Below are positions 20,774 to 33,000 of a stretch of DNA of 64,000 bases, in pieces; the stretch's first letter is position 1; each line of letters opens with the position of its first letter. Source of the stretch: Tachypleus tridentatus (taxonomy: Eukaryota > Arthropoda > Merostomata > Xiphosura > Limulidae); the NCBI RefSeq assembly GCF_004210375.1, contig NC_134834.1, positions 13,873,857-13,937,856 on the forward strand. Direction: 5' to 3'. The position numbers and the translations under genes were made by a program. The notes beneath the pieces are model-generated. The model was given only the letters and a program-made list of their open reading frames with translations. It made no database searches and was not told the origin of the DNA.

Positions 20774-21640
20774 CTTCTGAATAGATTAAATATAGCCAAC
20801 AGTGAGTGACTGATGAGTTTTGTTTATGAATAGAAGACCCAACTTAATTAGTGTTTCGTGGTTGTTGAAAATAAAATTCTTAAACTCATTTATCACACGT
20901 TAATGTGTGGAATCATAGAATATATTTTTCCACCTCAAATGTTTCTGTTTTGAATGTTATATTTCGGTGTCGATATGTATGTGTAGAGCAATATATATTC
21001 TTCTGGTATAGTTGCTACAATAGTAAACGTTTTCGCCGCATACATTCTGTGTGACTGAGATGGTCCTTCTTGCGTGTTCAAAGTGGACGCTCAAATTTCC
21101 AGATGCAGAGGTTCCCACAAAGCAAACTACACAGAAAACCACGCTGTAAACTGTGTTTTCTTTGTTGGAAGTTTGTTTTAAAATGTCAGTTATAGAAGAA
21201 TCCTTCAAAAACGTTTTATTGTTATGGCAACACGAGGACTGTTTTATATCCTTCCATCGTCTTGACGTATTTTTCTTACTTCTAAGTAGCATTTTGAATG
21301 GTGTCCTCAGTATTCTCGAACAAATGTTGTATTTGACGTGAAAAGGTGTCTCAATTTGATGGTTCTACTAAAGCGTAAATGGTTCGGTCCTCCTATTATT
21401 TAAATTTCTTTAACACAAAATTATTTTCACCAAAATTTAGTTTTTCGTTTTCCAACTCAAATAGCTAATCATATGAAGCAAGGCAAGGAGCACCTAATCT
21501 TCTTCAGATGGAGAAACACATATGAACAGTATAAACATGGGTAATTACGAAAGGAAAATAAATAAGGCAAGTCACAAAATCGGAATCTAACAATTCGTGT
21601 GTCTCACGAAAGGTTTTTGTATAAAATGATAGTCTAGATG
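20774..21640. other. Intron sequence, no gene seen
   Basis: Overlapping open frames on both strands between 20957 and 21341 have no family character, and neither has partner exons. Confidence 0.5.
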
Positions 21641-21765
21641 GTTAAAAACGCCAACCGCCAGCTCCTAAGTTACTTTTATTTCATCGAAAATTGGACTTGA
21701 CCTCTACCATTATAACAAATCGACGATCTTAAAGTGCAGTAAAGGGACAAAAACATTGGATTCAC
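21641..21765 (-). mobile_element. Diverged SINE fragment
   Basis: CGCCAACCGCCAGCTCCTAA, CTCTACCATTATAACAAATC and AAAGTGCAGTAAAGG echo the body of the fragment family seen at 5956 and 27895. Confidence 0.45.
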
Positions 21766-21766
21766 A

Positions 21767-22564
21767 GGAATATTATTGGCTCTTGTGATATTTAAGATGG
21801 AGGGTCTCATAAGTATTGTTCAGTGTAAGATTCTCGTAAGGATATTATTGGCTCTTGTGATATTTGCGATGGAGGGACTCATAAGTATTGTTCAGTGTAA
21901 GATTCTCGTAAGGATATTATTGGCTCTTGTGATATTTAAGATGGAGGGTCTCACAAGCACTTTTCACTGTAAGATTCTCATAAGGATATTATTGGCTCTT
22001 GTGATATTTGCGATGGAGGGTCTCATAAGTATTGTTCAGTGTAAGATTCTCGTAAGGATATTATTGGCTCTTGTGATATTTAAGATGGAGGGTCTCATAA
22101 GTATTGTTCAGTGTAAGATTCTCGTAAGGATATTATTGGCTCTTGTGATATTTAAGATGGAGGGTCTCACAAGCACTTTTCACTGTAAGATTCTCATAAG
22201 GATATTATTGGCTCTTGTGATATTTAAGATGGAGGGTCTCACAAGCACTTTTCACTGTAAGATTCTCATAAGGATATTATTGGCTCTTGTGATATTTACG
22301 ATGGAGAGTCTCACAAATATTTTTCACTGTAAGATTCTCATAAGGATATTATTGGTTCTTGTGATATTTAAGATGGAGAGTCTCACAAGCACTTTTCACT
22401 GTAAGATTCTCATAAGGATATTATTGGCTCTTGTGATATTTAAGATGGAGAGTCTCACAAGCACTTTTCACTGTAAGATTCTCATAAGGATATTATTGGC
22501 TCTTGTGATATTTAAGATGTAGAGTCTCACAAACACTTTTCACTGTAAGATTCTTATAAGGATT
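21767..22564. repeat. Minisatellite, 72-bp unit, about 11 copies
   Basis: Unit begins AGGATATTATTGGCTCTTGT. Two subtypes alternate: one with ATAAGTATTGTTCAGTG and one with ACAAGCACTTTTCACTG. The plus strand is open for 248 codons as a 24-residue hydrophobic repeat (LALVIFKMEGL and TSTFHCKILIRIL) because the period is divisible by three. It lies in the receptor intron between 16970 and 23915, on the strand opposite to the gene. No start or splice context supports translation. Confidence 0.96.
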
Positions 22565-22611
22565 CCGTAAACACCTTCTTTAAGCTATCTTTTCCTCAAC
22601 ATGAAAGATCA

Positions 22612-22800
22612 GTAAGTTATGAAAAGACGATTCTGGTTACCAAACCAAACTGGGGTATAAAAATGTATTTCAAAAACGGCTGGTATGGGTATTAAAACTT
22701 TAATTAAAATAAATCACAGAACAACGTTTCGACCTTCTTAGGTCATCTTCAGGCTAACAAAAAGACACTCTTGGTCACCAAACCAAACTAATGTATAAAA
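22612..22800 (-). mobile_element. Terminal fragment of a Penelope-like element
   Basis: Contains AAAAATGTATTTCAAAAACG, GGTATGGGTATTAAAACTTT and then GAACAACGTTTCGACCTTCT and GGTCATCTTCAGG. The last two motifs are also in the terminus of the larger copy at 39966-41262, in the same orientation. The words CTGGTTACCAAACCAAACT and TTGGTCACCAAACCAAACTA recur about 145 bases apart and bracket the fragment. Confidence 0.75.
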
Positions 22801-23555
22801 ACACTTCTATCGATTTTCTTTTCTTAAACGTTCTCTGTCCTCTCACATTTATAAATATTAACCAATGCGACGCGCCAAGAGACAGTATGTATTAGTGGTT
22901 TGTTGCAGTTAGAAGGCCATAAATCTTAAATTATAACCGTGATAACAATTATTAATCTGGAACTTTAGATATTTGACCAGAAATGTTTATAGATTTTGAA
23001 CATTATAAACTGTTTAACTTCGGTGGATTAACGTCGGACATTAGTGTTATTTTTACGAATACATTATATAACTTCAGCTGTGAAAAACTCGCGTGTAATC
23101 AGCGAAGAGCTAGCTAGCTCCCTATCAAGTGAATTGTATCTATATCACGTTGTAATTAATTCACTCTTCGTGAATCCTCGATACGACATAAAGGAAGTTC
23201 TAGATCAGATATAAGACGCAGTGTTTTTTGTAAGTTTGTAAAACTTTTTACGTATGAGTCATTATTTGTAATCACCGTAATTATGAATTGTGTTATTGTT
23301 CGTATATTAAAATATATTCACGTTAATATATTGGACGAAGTAGTAACATGGACGAAGAAAGAAAACTGTGAATATGAATCTCATTGGCAAGTATCATGAA
23401 TGTGATACATATTGACATCTAATCAATTTCTAAATTTGAATTATTATTACACCCAGTTTCAGTTTCAGTTTAAATACTACTTTTAATTCTTGTTTGAAAC
23501 TACTAAAACATAAATTAATTTATCTATAAGCCCATTGAGTTATTCCAACGAATCA
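22801..23555. other. AT-rich intron stretch, no gene seen
   Basis: No coding frame or repeat recognised. Confidence 0.6.
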
Positions 23556-23822
23556 GGCCCGGCGTGCCCAGATGGTTAAAGCTCTCCACTCGTAATCTTG
23601 GTTGCGTGTTCGAATCCCCATCAAACCAAACATGCTCGCCCTCCCAGCCGTGGGGGCGTTATAATTTGACGGTGAATCCCACTATTCGTGGGTAAAAGAG
23701 TAGTCAAGAGTTGACGGTGGGTGGTGATAACTGGCTGCCTTCCATCTAGTCTTACACTACTAAATTAGGGACGGCTAGCGCAGATAGCCCTCGTGTAGCT
23801 TTGCGCGATACTCAAAACGAAT
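23556..23822 (+). mobile_element. tRNA-derived SINE (family 1)
   Basis: Head GGCCCGGCGTGCCCAGATGG with B box GTGTTCGAATCCCC, complete body, tail CGATACTCAAAACGAATC. It lies 90 bases downstream (minus-strand sense) of a receptor exon's donor. Confidence 0.88.
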
Positions 23823-23914
23823 CACCTACGCCTATTTTGTTATCATAGCTTTCGGTCTAAGCCTATTTCAATATTTTTCCTATTTAAAAAAAAAAGAAGA
23901 GAGTCATGTCTTAC

Positions 23915-24005
23915 CTGTCTATGGACCATTCCTATCATGCCATTCCAAGATCCATTGGATAGCGGTGATCCCCACTTACCATCAGGAGGTCTGTAAAGTT
24001 CATAC
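23915..24005 (-). CDS. Ionotropic receptor exon: S1 ligand lobe
   Basis: A 91-base exon (one base completing a split codon plus 30 codons) between acceptor CTATTACAG and donor CAG|GTAAGA. It encodes YELYRPPDGKWGSPLSNG then SWNGMIGMVHRQ. The 'Y-x-x-x-x-PDG-x-WG-x-x-x-x-NGSW-x-GM-x-G-x-x-x-x' pattern is the classic S1 segment of arthropod IRs and glutamate receptors. Exit in phase 0 matches the next exon (16814-16970), which continues EVDIAMGGM. Entry needs two bases from an upstream exon that I could not find. The frame is intact. Confidence 0.93.
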
Positions 24006-24175
24006 CTGTAATAGAAATATTAGCTGGTTTGTTGAAAGACATACACCACCAGAATGTCCCTAACCACCGAAGATAACGAGTGGTAACTCTCTTTCAGATG
24101 GATTGTGAGTTTTCCTTTACTTGTCTTGTTTAATAGAAATACGGAAATCCAAAAACTGATCGAAATAGGATAATT

Positions 24176-24496
24176 TTTTTTTTGAATTTTGCACAAAGCT
24201 ACACGAGAGCTGTCTGTTCTAGCCGTTCCTACTTTAGCAGTGTAAGACTAGGGGGATGATAGCTAGTCATCACCACCCACCGCCAACTCTTGGGCTACTC
24301 TTTTACCAATGAATTGTGGGATTTACTGTCACGTTATAACGCCCTCACGGCTGAAAGGGCCAGCATGTACGGGAATTCAAAACCGCGACCATTAAATTTC
24401 GAGTCGAGTGCCCGGGCCGTCATTTTAGGCAGAGGGCTTCTATTCCGAAGTTGCAGCTTACGAGTCGAACGCCCTAACTGCTAGCCTACGCTAGAC
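24176..24496 (-). mobile_element. Family-1 SINE with a second tRNA-like head fused at its right end
   Basis: Reverse copy from TTTTTGAATTTTGCAC through GCCAACTCTTGGGCTACTC to the head (GACCATTAAATTTCGAGTCG). Instead of ending there, it runs on into GCAGCTTACGAGTCGAACGC and CTAACTGCTAGCCTACGC, which looks like another head. Composite or rearranged copy. Confidence 0.75.
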
Positions 24497-24542
24497 CGAC
24501 AACATAAATAAGTGGTCATATGTATGTCTTATCGACATTGGA

Positions 24543-24604
24543 ATACGGAGTGGAATGTATACACTAAAGTACTATACGGAGTGGAATGTATACACTAAAG
24601 TACT
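24543..24604. repeat. Tandem duplication of 31 bp
   Basis: Two consecutive copies of a unit starting ATACGGAGTGGAATGTATAC. Confidence 0.95.
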
Positions 24605-24627
24605 ACAGTGTTCTTAACTTGATTATG

Positions 24628-24738
24628 CCGGTGGGGCAACTGTAAGTCTTCGAAGTTACAACGTTAAAATCAGTGATTCGATTCCCCTTGGTGGACAGAG
24701 CATATAGCTCGATTGTGGCTTTGCTCTAAGAAAACGCG
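24628..24738 (+). mobile_element. tRNA-derived SINE (family 2)
   Basis: GGTGGGGCAACTGTAAGTCT head, B box GATTCGATTCCCC, tail GATTGTGGCTTTGCTCTAAG. Confidence 0.75.
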
Positions 24739-25062
24739 TATGAATTTTTCTTGAAATTTAAGACTCATTTTAACGTTTATTCTATAGGCTTAGATATTTT
24801 ATATGAATAAAATATTTTTCAACTCACATTTATAATTGTTTTGCTGTTCGTTGAGACTTGATTTTTTTATATAAAATGTTTTTTAACATGAGTTTAAATG
24901 TATCTTTGTATTGATCACCACAATGCATCTTATAAATGTACAGACAGCCGTCGTATATCTTTTCGCGAAATTCGAACCAGACAACAGGATTGGTGGTTTA
25001 GATTGTACTATGTTTGTACTCGTTTATATTTCTCTTTAAATGCTTAACAAATTGTATTTACT
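24739..25062. other. Intron sequence, no gene seen
   Basis: AT-rich. I searched here for the missing S1 exon without success. Confidence 0.55.
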
Positions 25063-25634
25063 AAATGGACTTACCGAAACTAAAGAACTTCTTGTAGAGC
25101 ATTCAGAACTTTAATATCTACATGGACTTACCGAAACTTAAGAACTTCTTGTAGAGCATTCAGAACTTTAATATCTACATGGACTTACCGAAACTTAAGA
25201 ACTTTTTCGAGATTATTCAGAACTTTAATATCTACATGGACTTACCGAAACTAAAGAACTTCTTGTAGAGCATTTAGAACTTTAATATCTACATGGACTT
25301 ACCGAAACTTAAGAACTTTTTCGAGAGCATTCAGAACTTTAATATCTACATGGACTTACCGAAACTTAAGAACTTTTTCGAGAGCATTCAGAACTTTAAT
25401 ATCTACATGGACTTGCCGAAACTAAAGAACTTCTTGTAGAGCATTCAGAACTTTAGTATCTACATGGACTTATCGAAACTAAAGAACTTCTTGTAGAGCA
25501 TTCAGAACTTTAATATCTACATGGACTTACCAAAACTTAAGAATTTCTTGTAGAGCATTCAGAACTTTAATATCTACATGGACTTACCGAAACTTAAGAA
25601 CTTCTTGTAGAGCATTCAGAACTTTAATATCTAC
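25063..25634. repeat. Minisatellite, 57-bp unit, about 10 copies
   Basis: Unit starts ATGGACTTACCGAAACTTAA and ends CAGAACTTTAATATCTAC. Two variants, CTTCTTGTAGAGC and CTTTTTCGAGAGC, are interspersed. Period is divisible by three but the unit contains in-frame stops. Confidence 0.95.
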
Positions 25635-26111
25635 TCCGATTGGGTTTTGTTTACCTTCTTCCTTGGCAGGTAGAAAGAAGGGGAAATGCTATTAAAATAA
25701 TGAAACAAGACAAACGTACTTTGAAATTTTATTGGATGGTTTTGCAAAATTATAAATTATTATGAGTAAACGACCAATAAAGTGACAGTTTAAATACAGT
25801 GTCGTTCAACAAGATGATTTAACATTACTGACAAAACGGAATGAACTGTGCACCACACTTATAGTTAACACGTGGAACAAAAACTTGTTTATGTCAGTCA
25901 TCCACGAGGATGACAGTACCATACTCCATACAGTTGAAGAACAAGATAAGACTTTACGTGGCTCTCTAGACTACAATCGCATAAAGATATGAAAGCTTGA
26001 ATGGAGTACATGAAGACCTCTAAAGTTAGAGAGACAGAGCCAGGTGACGTAAGAAGTTTTATCTTTACGAAACTTATTGAAGACAACCTGTTGATAATAA
26101 AGCCAGACTGT
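25635..26111. other. Intron sequence, no gene seen
   Basis: Between two minisatellites. A 106-codon minus-strand frame at 25898-26218 overlaps the next array and has no family character. Confidence 0.5.
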
Positions 26112-27340
26112 TGATGTAGCTGGGCAACAGGTAACATTTCTATGATATGGACTATTAATGTAGCTGGGAAACAGGTAACATCTCTATGATATGGACTATT
26201 AATGTAGCTGGGAAACATGTAACATCTCTATGATGTAGACTATTGATGTAGCTGTACAAGAGATAACATCTCTATGATATGAACTATTAATGTAGCTGGG
26301 AAACAGGTAACCTCTCTATGATATGGACTATTAATGTAGCTGGGAAACAGGTAACATTTCTATGATATGGACTATCGATGTAGCTGTACAAGAGATAACA
26401 TCCCTATGATATGGACTATTAATGAAGCTGGGAAACAGGTAACATTTCTATGATATGGACTATTAATGTAGCTGGGAAACAGGTAACATTTCTATGATAT
26501 GGACTATTAATGTAGCTGGGAAACAGGTAACATCTTTATGATATGGGCTATTAATGTAGCTGGGAAACAGGTAACATCCCTATGATATGGACTATTAATG
26601 TAGCTGGGAAACAGGTAACATCCCTATGATATGGACTATTAATGTAGCTGGGAAACAGGTAACATCCCTATGATATGGACTATTAATGTAGCTGGGAAAC
26701 AGGTAACATCCCTATGATATGGACTATTAATGTAGCTGGGAAACAGGTAACATTTCTATGATATGGACTATTAATGTAGCTGGGAAACAGCTAACATTTC
26801 TATGATATGGACTATTAATGTAGCTGGGAAACAGGTAACATTTCTATGATATGGACTATTAATGTAGCTGGGAAACAGGTAACATCCCTATGATATGGAC
26901 TATTAATGTAGCTGGGAAACAGGTAACATCCCTATGATATGGACTATTAATGTAGCTGGGAAACAGGTAACATCCCTATGATATGGACTATTAATGTAGC
27001 TGGGAAACAGGTAACATCCCTATGATATGGACTATTAATGTAGCTGGGAAACAGGTAACATTTCTATGATATGGACTATTAATGTAGCTGGGAAACAGGT
27101 AACATTTCTATGATATGGACTATTAATGTAGCTGGGAAACAGGTAACATCCCTATGATATGGACTATTAATGTAGCTGGGAAACAGGTAACATCCCTATG
27201 ATATGGACTATTAATGTAGCAGAGAAACAGGTAACATCTCTATGATATGGACTATTAATGTAGCTGGGAAACAGGTAACATCTCTATGATATGGACTCTT
27301 AATGTAGCTGGGAAACAGGTAACATTTCTATGATGTAGCT
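26112..27340. repeat. Minisatellite, 44-bp unit (A), about 28 copies
   Basis: Unit starts ATGTAGCTGGGAAACAGGTA and ends GATATGGACTATTA. Divergence is concentrated at both ends (for example GTACAAGAGATAACATC variants near 26252 and 26386), the centre being nearly uniform apart from CATCCC/CATTTC alternation. Confidence 0.96.
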
Positions 27341-27644
27341 TACAGAGTTCGATTTCAAGCGATGGACAGAGAACAGATAGTTTATTCTGTAGTTTTACGG
27401 TCCGTCCTTGTATACGTTATAAGGAAACTGACTTAGATGTTTTAAGAATGGATTATTTTACCAGTTAGCTAACCGACACTGTTTGTTTCTAGTGTTATTG
27501 TTTTAATGTTTCTGTTTAAAATTTTGTTACAATTAAAACACTCCTGCAAGAGTTTTTGTGTAAAAAAATGGCGTCAGTTATTTTTCTTGGAAGCTCTGAC
27601 AACCGAAGTTTTTTTGGTAAGTTTGTTTCCCAGCTATTCAGTTC
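27341..27644. other. Intron sequence, no gene seen
   Basis: No exon-like segment found here. Confidence 0.5.
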
Positions 27645-27768
27645 CCCGTTGGGACTGTGGTAAGTCCTTGGATTTACAACGCTAAAATCAGGGGCTCGAT
27701 TCCTCTCGGTGGATACAGCAGGTAGCCCGATGTGGCTTTGCTGTAAGAAAACACACACATACATACAA
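27645..27768 (+). mobile_element. tRNA-derived SINE (family 2)
   Basis: Head GTTGGGACTGTGGTAAGTCC, B box GGCTCGATTCCTC, tail AGCCCGATGTGGCTTTGCTG and an ACACACACAT end. Confidence 0.8.
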
Positions 27769-27894
27769 CTATTTAAAAATAGGCCTAAGAAAGTTACATA
27801 ATCTCCTTACCTCTATGCCTGTAATGTTTTTACTTCACGATTTATTAAAATCTTATAATAAGTTTATAAAGTTTTCGAAGCTTTTTGTCTTTCA

Positions 27895-28085
27895 TATTCC
27901 TGTTAAGAGCTCGAGAAGGGCTAGCTGTGTATCAGCCATTTTTAATTTTGAACTCGTAGACCAGAGAAAAGACAGCTAGTCAACAACATCCACCGCCAAC
28001 TCTCGGAATACTCTATCCAAATAGTGGGATTTGACAGTCTCTCTTTAAACGCACTCATGGTCCTAAAGTGCGGAGCGCAGTTTTT
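27895..28085 (-). mobile_element. Diverged SINE fragment
   Basis: GAGAAGGGCTAGCTGTGTAT and CCACCGCCAACTCTCGG show relationship to family 1. The end (CCTAAAGTGCGGAGCGCAG) matches the fragments at 5956 and 10590. Confidence 0.6.
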
Positions 28086-28639
28086 TGTTTGTCTTTTAGA
28101 TGTTTAGTCTGGCACGCTAACGTTTAGGTCTTAAGTTTGTTTGTTGTTTTCTTTTTCTAAGAAGAACCTTATTCGCATGCGCATAATGTTGGTTTATAAT
28201 CTGTTTATTAATTATAACCGTACAGTGAAAGTGGTGGAACTATATTCTAATGACGCCTGGTTTAGCTCAGTGTATTTTGCTGAACGCATTGTTCTGTCGT
28301 CCGAAGACACACATAACAATTCAGTACGAAATATACCACAGTACAATTGTGTGATAAAGTCTACAGTGACGTCATCAGATACGCCTTATTTCACACGTTG
28401 CTTGCTGCGAGTTATTAAAAAAACAACAAGAGTTGAGGTGAATGGCATGCAGGGATTTGTGGGTCCTTAAGGTAAAAAATAAAAAAAATGTGATATGCTA
28501 TTTGATGTTAATACACAATAATGTAGGTTTTAGTTTTTGTATCATAAGAAAGGTTTACAAGACAAATTTAATTGAAATAAAAGTAATTTGTTTACAGTTT
28601 TTAATCCCATGTGCACCGGTAGAGCTTTAAATTAGAAAC
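28086..28639. other. Intron sequence with an unexplained 109-codon plus-strand frame
   Basis: A frame from 28141 to 28470 (plus) has fairly normal amino-acid content but no family resemblance and no evident splice partners. A perfect TGACGTCA word lies inside it near 28370. I do not call a gene. Confidence 0.35.
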
Positions 28640-28740
28640 CATTACCTCAAGTTGTGGGTGCGTTATAAGAGTGACTGTCGTTCTCTCAGCGAGTATGGTT
28701 GGTAGTAAGGCGCTGTTAACTGGTTGTCTTCTTTTGTCAG
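28640..28740. mobile_element. Diverged SINE fragment
   Basis: Short match to the 10590-type body (GGGTGCGTTATAAGAGTGAC), here in the orientation opposite to the copy at 10590. Confidence 0.4.
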
Positions 28741-28843
28741 GAGCTAAAAATGGCGGTAGATAGTCTTAATAGCTTGTCGTGTACACATAAACAGCAGTAG
28801 AACATATTTCAGAAAATTCATTGTTAGAGTACCAAACACATAC

Positions 28844-29127
28844 CCTTTCCAGGGCAACCTTCAGAGTCCTTCCTTGGAGATCAGTCTTAGCTGAGAAACT
28901 TCCGAGATAGTTCTCGCCTTTATCAGACTTCCTCTGAGCATACCACGTGTCCAGCTGATGCATGGTTGAGTTTCCAAAGAGAGGGTTGTACTCTACTTTA
29001 TAAACGTTAAAATGTTGTTCTGTAGATTGGACAACAACGAGGATGTTGTTGTCTCTGTCTGTGTAGTTGCACACAAGGGGTAAATAATCGTTTTCTTCCA
29101 GCAAAAGGAACCAATGAAAATTGGGTC
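28844..29127 (-). CDS. Ionotropic receptor exon: end of amino-terminal domain and start of ligand-binding domain
   Basis: A 284-base exon between acceptor TGCTTTTAG and donor AGG|GTATGT. It opens PNFHWFLLLEENDYLPLVCN, continues with DNNILVVVQSTEQHFNVYKV, DTWYAQRKSDKGENYLGSFS and ends LQGRTLKVALER. The close 'GRTLKVAL' is the conserved entry to the S1 lobe ('x-G-R-T-L-x-V-x-T') in glutamate receptors, and the earlier part is the last portion of the amino-terminal domain. Exit is phase 0. Entry needs one base from the preceding exon, but the exon found upstream (33656-33867) ends in phase 0, so a small exon is missing or the junction is damaged. Frame intact. Confidence 0.9.
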
Positions 29128-30097
29128 CTAAAAGCAGTGAATTTTTTCTTATCTACATGCATATATATATAAAAGAAAACCTTGTAATTGGACACGTAAC
29201 AAGTATCACACTTAATAAAACAAATTTCCTAGTCTGAACCATGAAACTACCACTAAATTATTGTTTTAAAGGACACTTTGCTCTGTTTTGGTTATTAGAG
29301 ATTAGCTTAATTATAAGAACTGACCAATCATCGTAATCTTTCAACCATGACCAGGTGGCTTAGATTCTGTGCAAAGATCAGTTGTAAAAACTAGGGTATT
29401 TGATAAATTTATTATATCTTTAAAAATTAACTTTAAAACAGAAGTTGAAACTGTAATTATGATACATTAAGTGACATCGAAGAACAAAAAAACAGGTTAA
29501 AAAAACTGATATTTTAATAACATTAAAATTTATTCTTGAAACATTTAAAACATAAATAGATGTAAACGAAGATCTTGGTTATAAACTGATAATGTACATT
29601 CAATATTGAAATTATATCTGCAGAAAAACAAGAAAAGATATTGAACTTTAAATGGTGAAAACAATGTTTTTTTTTTAAACGACCAAAAATAAATGATTGA
29701 AACTGAAAAACAAACAAACCCGACAGTAAAATTTATATTGAAATGGAATGAGGTATAATTAGTGATAAATTTAAATAAAAACTAAAAACTTTCAAAGTAT
29801 TTCAGCGGATAAACGATGCCGTAACTTTAATGAACAGCAGAATTATGGGTAAGTTATTTGAATTCGTTTTATATAAATAGTCCAAGAGAAGTTATATGTG
29901 AAATTGTTGTAATTCTTTATATTTAGAAAAATTAGATGAAATACAATATGAAAAATATTAGTGTAAAGTTAATGTATTTAAAACTAATCACGAAATTATG
30001 AAATTATTTAACTAACAGAAAAGCTCTAGTAAACAGTAAAATTATATAATATTGTCTACTTAATATTAACAATCACATAGCTGTCAATAACGTTCAA
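29128..30097. other. AT-rich intron stretch, no gene seen
   Basis: Nearly 1 kb, strongly AT-rich, leading into the 77-bp array. No exon recognised, although a microexon of about 20 bases would be invisible by eye. Confidence 0.55.
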
Positions 30098-33000
30098 TAA
30101 ACAGACTTGGTTAAATCTTATTATTTAATACGTCAGACATCACTGTTCAACAATAAAACTCAGTAAACAATAGATCAACAGACGTGGTTAAATGTTATTA
30201 TTTAATACGTCAGACATCACTGTTCAACAATAAAACTCAGTAAACAATAGATCAACAGACTTGGTTAAATCTTATTATTTAATACGTCAGACATCACTGT
30301 TCAACAATAAAATTCAGTAAACAATAGATCAACAGACTTGGTTAAATTTTATTATTTAATACGTCAGACATCACTGTTCAACAATAAAACTCAGTAAACT
30401 GTAGATGAACAGACTTGATTAAATGTTATTATTTAATACGTCAGACATCACTGTTCAACAATAATACTCAGTAAACAATAGAACAACAAACTTGGTTAAA
30501 TGTTATTATTTAATACGTCAGACATCACTGTTCAACAATAGAACTCAGTAAACAATAGATGAACAGACTTGGTTAAGTGTTATTATTTAATATGTCAGAC
30601 ATCACTGTTCAACAATAAAATCAGTAAACTGTAGATCAACAAACTTGGTTAAATGTTATTATTTAATACGTCAGACATCACTGTTCAACAATAAAACTCA
30701 GTAAACTGTAGATGAACAGACTTGGTTAAATGTTTTTGTTTAATACGTCAGACATCACTGTTCAACAATAAAACTCAGTAAACGGTAGATGAACAGACTT
30801 GATTAAATGTTATTATTTAATACGTCAGACATCACTGTTCAACAATAAAATCTGTAAACTGTAGATCAACAGACTTGGTTACGTGTTATTATTTAATACG
30901 TCAGATATCACTGTTAACGAATAAAACTCAGTAAACAATAGATGATCAGACTTGGTTAAATCTTATTATTTAATACGTCAGACATCACTGTTCAACAATA
31001 AAATCAATAAACTGTAGATCAACAGACTCGGTTAAATGTTATTATTTAATACGCCAGACATCACTGTTCAACAATAAAATTCAGTAAACAATAGATCAAC
31101 AGACTTGGTTAAATCTTATTATTTAATACGTCAGACATCACTGTTCAACAATAAAATTCAGTAAACAATAGATCAACAGACTTGGTTAAATTTTATTATT
31201 TAATACGTCAGACATCACTGTTCAACAATAAAACTCAGTAAACTGTAGATGAACAGACTTGATTAAATGTTATTATTTAATACGTCAGACATCACTGTTC
31301 AACAATAATACTCAGTAAACAATAGAACAACAAACTTGGTTAAATGTTATTATTTAATACGTCAGACATCACTGTTCAACAATAGAACTCAGTAAACAAT
31401 AGATGAACAGACTTGGTTAAGTGTTATTATTTAATATGTCAGACATCACTGTTCAACAATAAAATCAGTAAACTGTAGATCAACAAACTTGGTTAAATGT
31501 TATTATTTAATACGTCAGACATCACTGTTCAACAATAAAACTCAGTAAACTGTAGATGAACAGACTTGGTTAAATGTTTTTGTTTAATACGTCAGACATC
31601 ACTGTTCAACAATAAAACCCAGTGAACAATAGATCAACATACTTTTTTAAATGTTATTATTACGTCAGACATCACTGTTCAACAATAAAACTCAGTAAAC
31701 AATAGATCAACAGACTTGATTAAATGTTATTATTTAATACGTCAGACATCACTGTTCAACAATAAAACTCAGTAAACTGTAGATGAACAGACTTGGTTAA
31801 GTGTTATTATTTGATACGTCAGACATCACTGTTCAACAATAAAACCCAGTGAACAATAGATCAACAGACTTGATTAAATGTTATTATTTAATACGTCAGA
31901 CATCACTGTTCAACAATAAAACTCAGTAAACAATAGATCAACAGACTTGATTAAATGTTATTATTTAATACGTCAGACATCATTGTTCAAGAATAAAACT
32001 CAGTAAACAATAGATGAACAGACTTGGTTAAAGGTTATTATTTAATACGTCAGACATTACTGTTCAACAATAAAATCGGTAAACTGTAGATCAACAGACT
32101 TGGTTACGTGTTATTATTTAATACGTCAGATATCACTGTTAACGAATAAAACTCAGTAAACAATAGATGATCAGACTTGGTTAAATCTTATTATTTAATA
32201 CGTCAGACATCACTGTTCAACAATAAATTCAATAAACTGTAGATCAACAGACTCGGTTAAATGTTATTATTTAATACGTCAGACATCACTGTTCAACAAT
32301 AAAATTCAGTAAACAATAGATCAACAGACTTGGTTAAATCTTATTATTTAATACGTCAGACATCACTGTTCAACAATAAAATTCAGTAAACAATAGATCA
32401 ACAGACTTGGTTAAATCTTATTATTTAATACGTCAGACATCACTGTTCAACAATAAAACTCAGTAAACTGTAGATGAACAGACTTGGTTAAATGTTATTA
32501 TTTAATACCTCAGACATCACTGTTCAACAATAAAACTCAGTAAACAATAGATCAACAGACTTGATTAAATGTTATTATTTAATACGTCAGACATCACTGT
32601 TCAACAATAAAACTCAGTAAACAATAGATGAACAGACTTGGTTAAGTGTTATTATTTAATACGTCAGACATCACTGTTCAACAATAAAATCAGTAAACTG
32701 TAGATCAACAGACTTGGTTAAATGTTATTATTTAATACGTCAGACATCACTGTTCAACAATAAAATTCAGTAAACAATAGATCAACAGACTTGGTTAAAT
32801 GTTATTATTTAGTACGTCGGACATCACTGTTCAACAATAAAACTCAGTAAACTGTAGATGAACAGACTTGGTTAAATCTTATTATTTAATACGTCAGACA
32901 TCACTGTTCAACAATAAAATTCAGTAAACAATAGATGAACAGACTTGGTTAAATCTTACTATTTAATACGTCAGACATCACTGTTCAACAATAAAACTCA

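Noticed and set aside
25063..27340. CRISPR-like arrangement of regular repeats
   Set aside because: Units are contiguous with no unique spacers, and the genome is eukaryotic with spliced genes.
28369..28379. Perfect TGACGTCA (CRE-type) site
   Set aside because: An isolated eight-base word with no promoter context; expected by chance in a window of this size.
28141..28470. 109-codon plus-strand frame
   Set aside because: No family motif, no consistent splice partner, opposite strand to the host gene.
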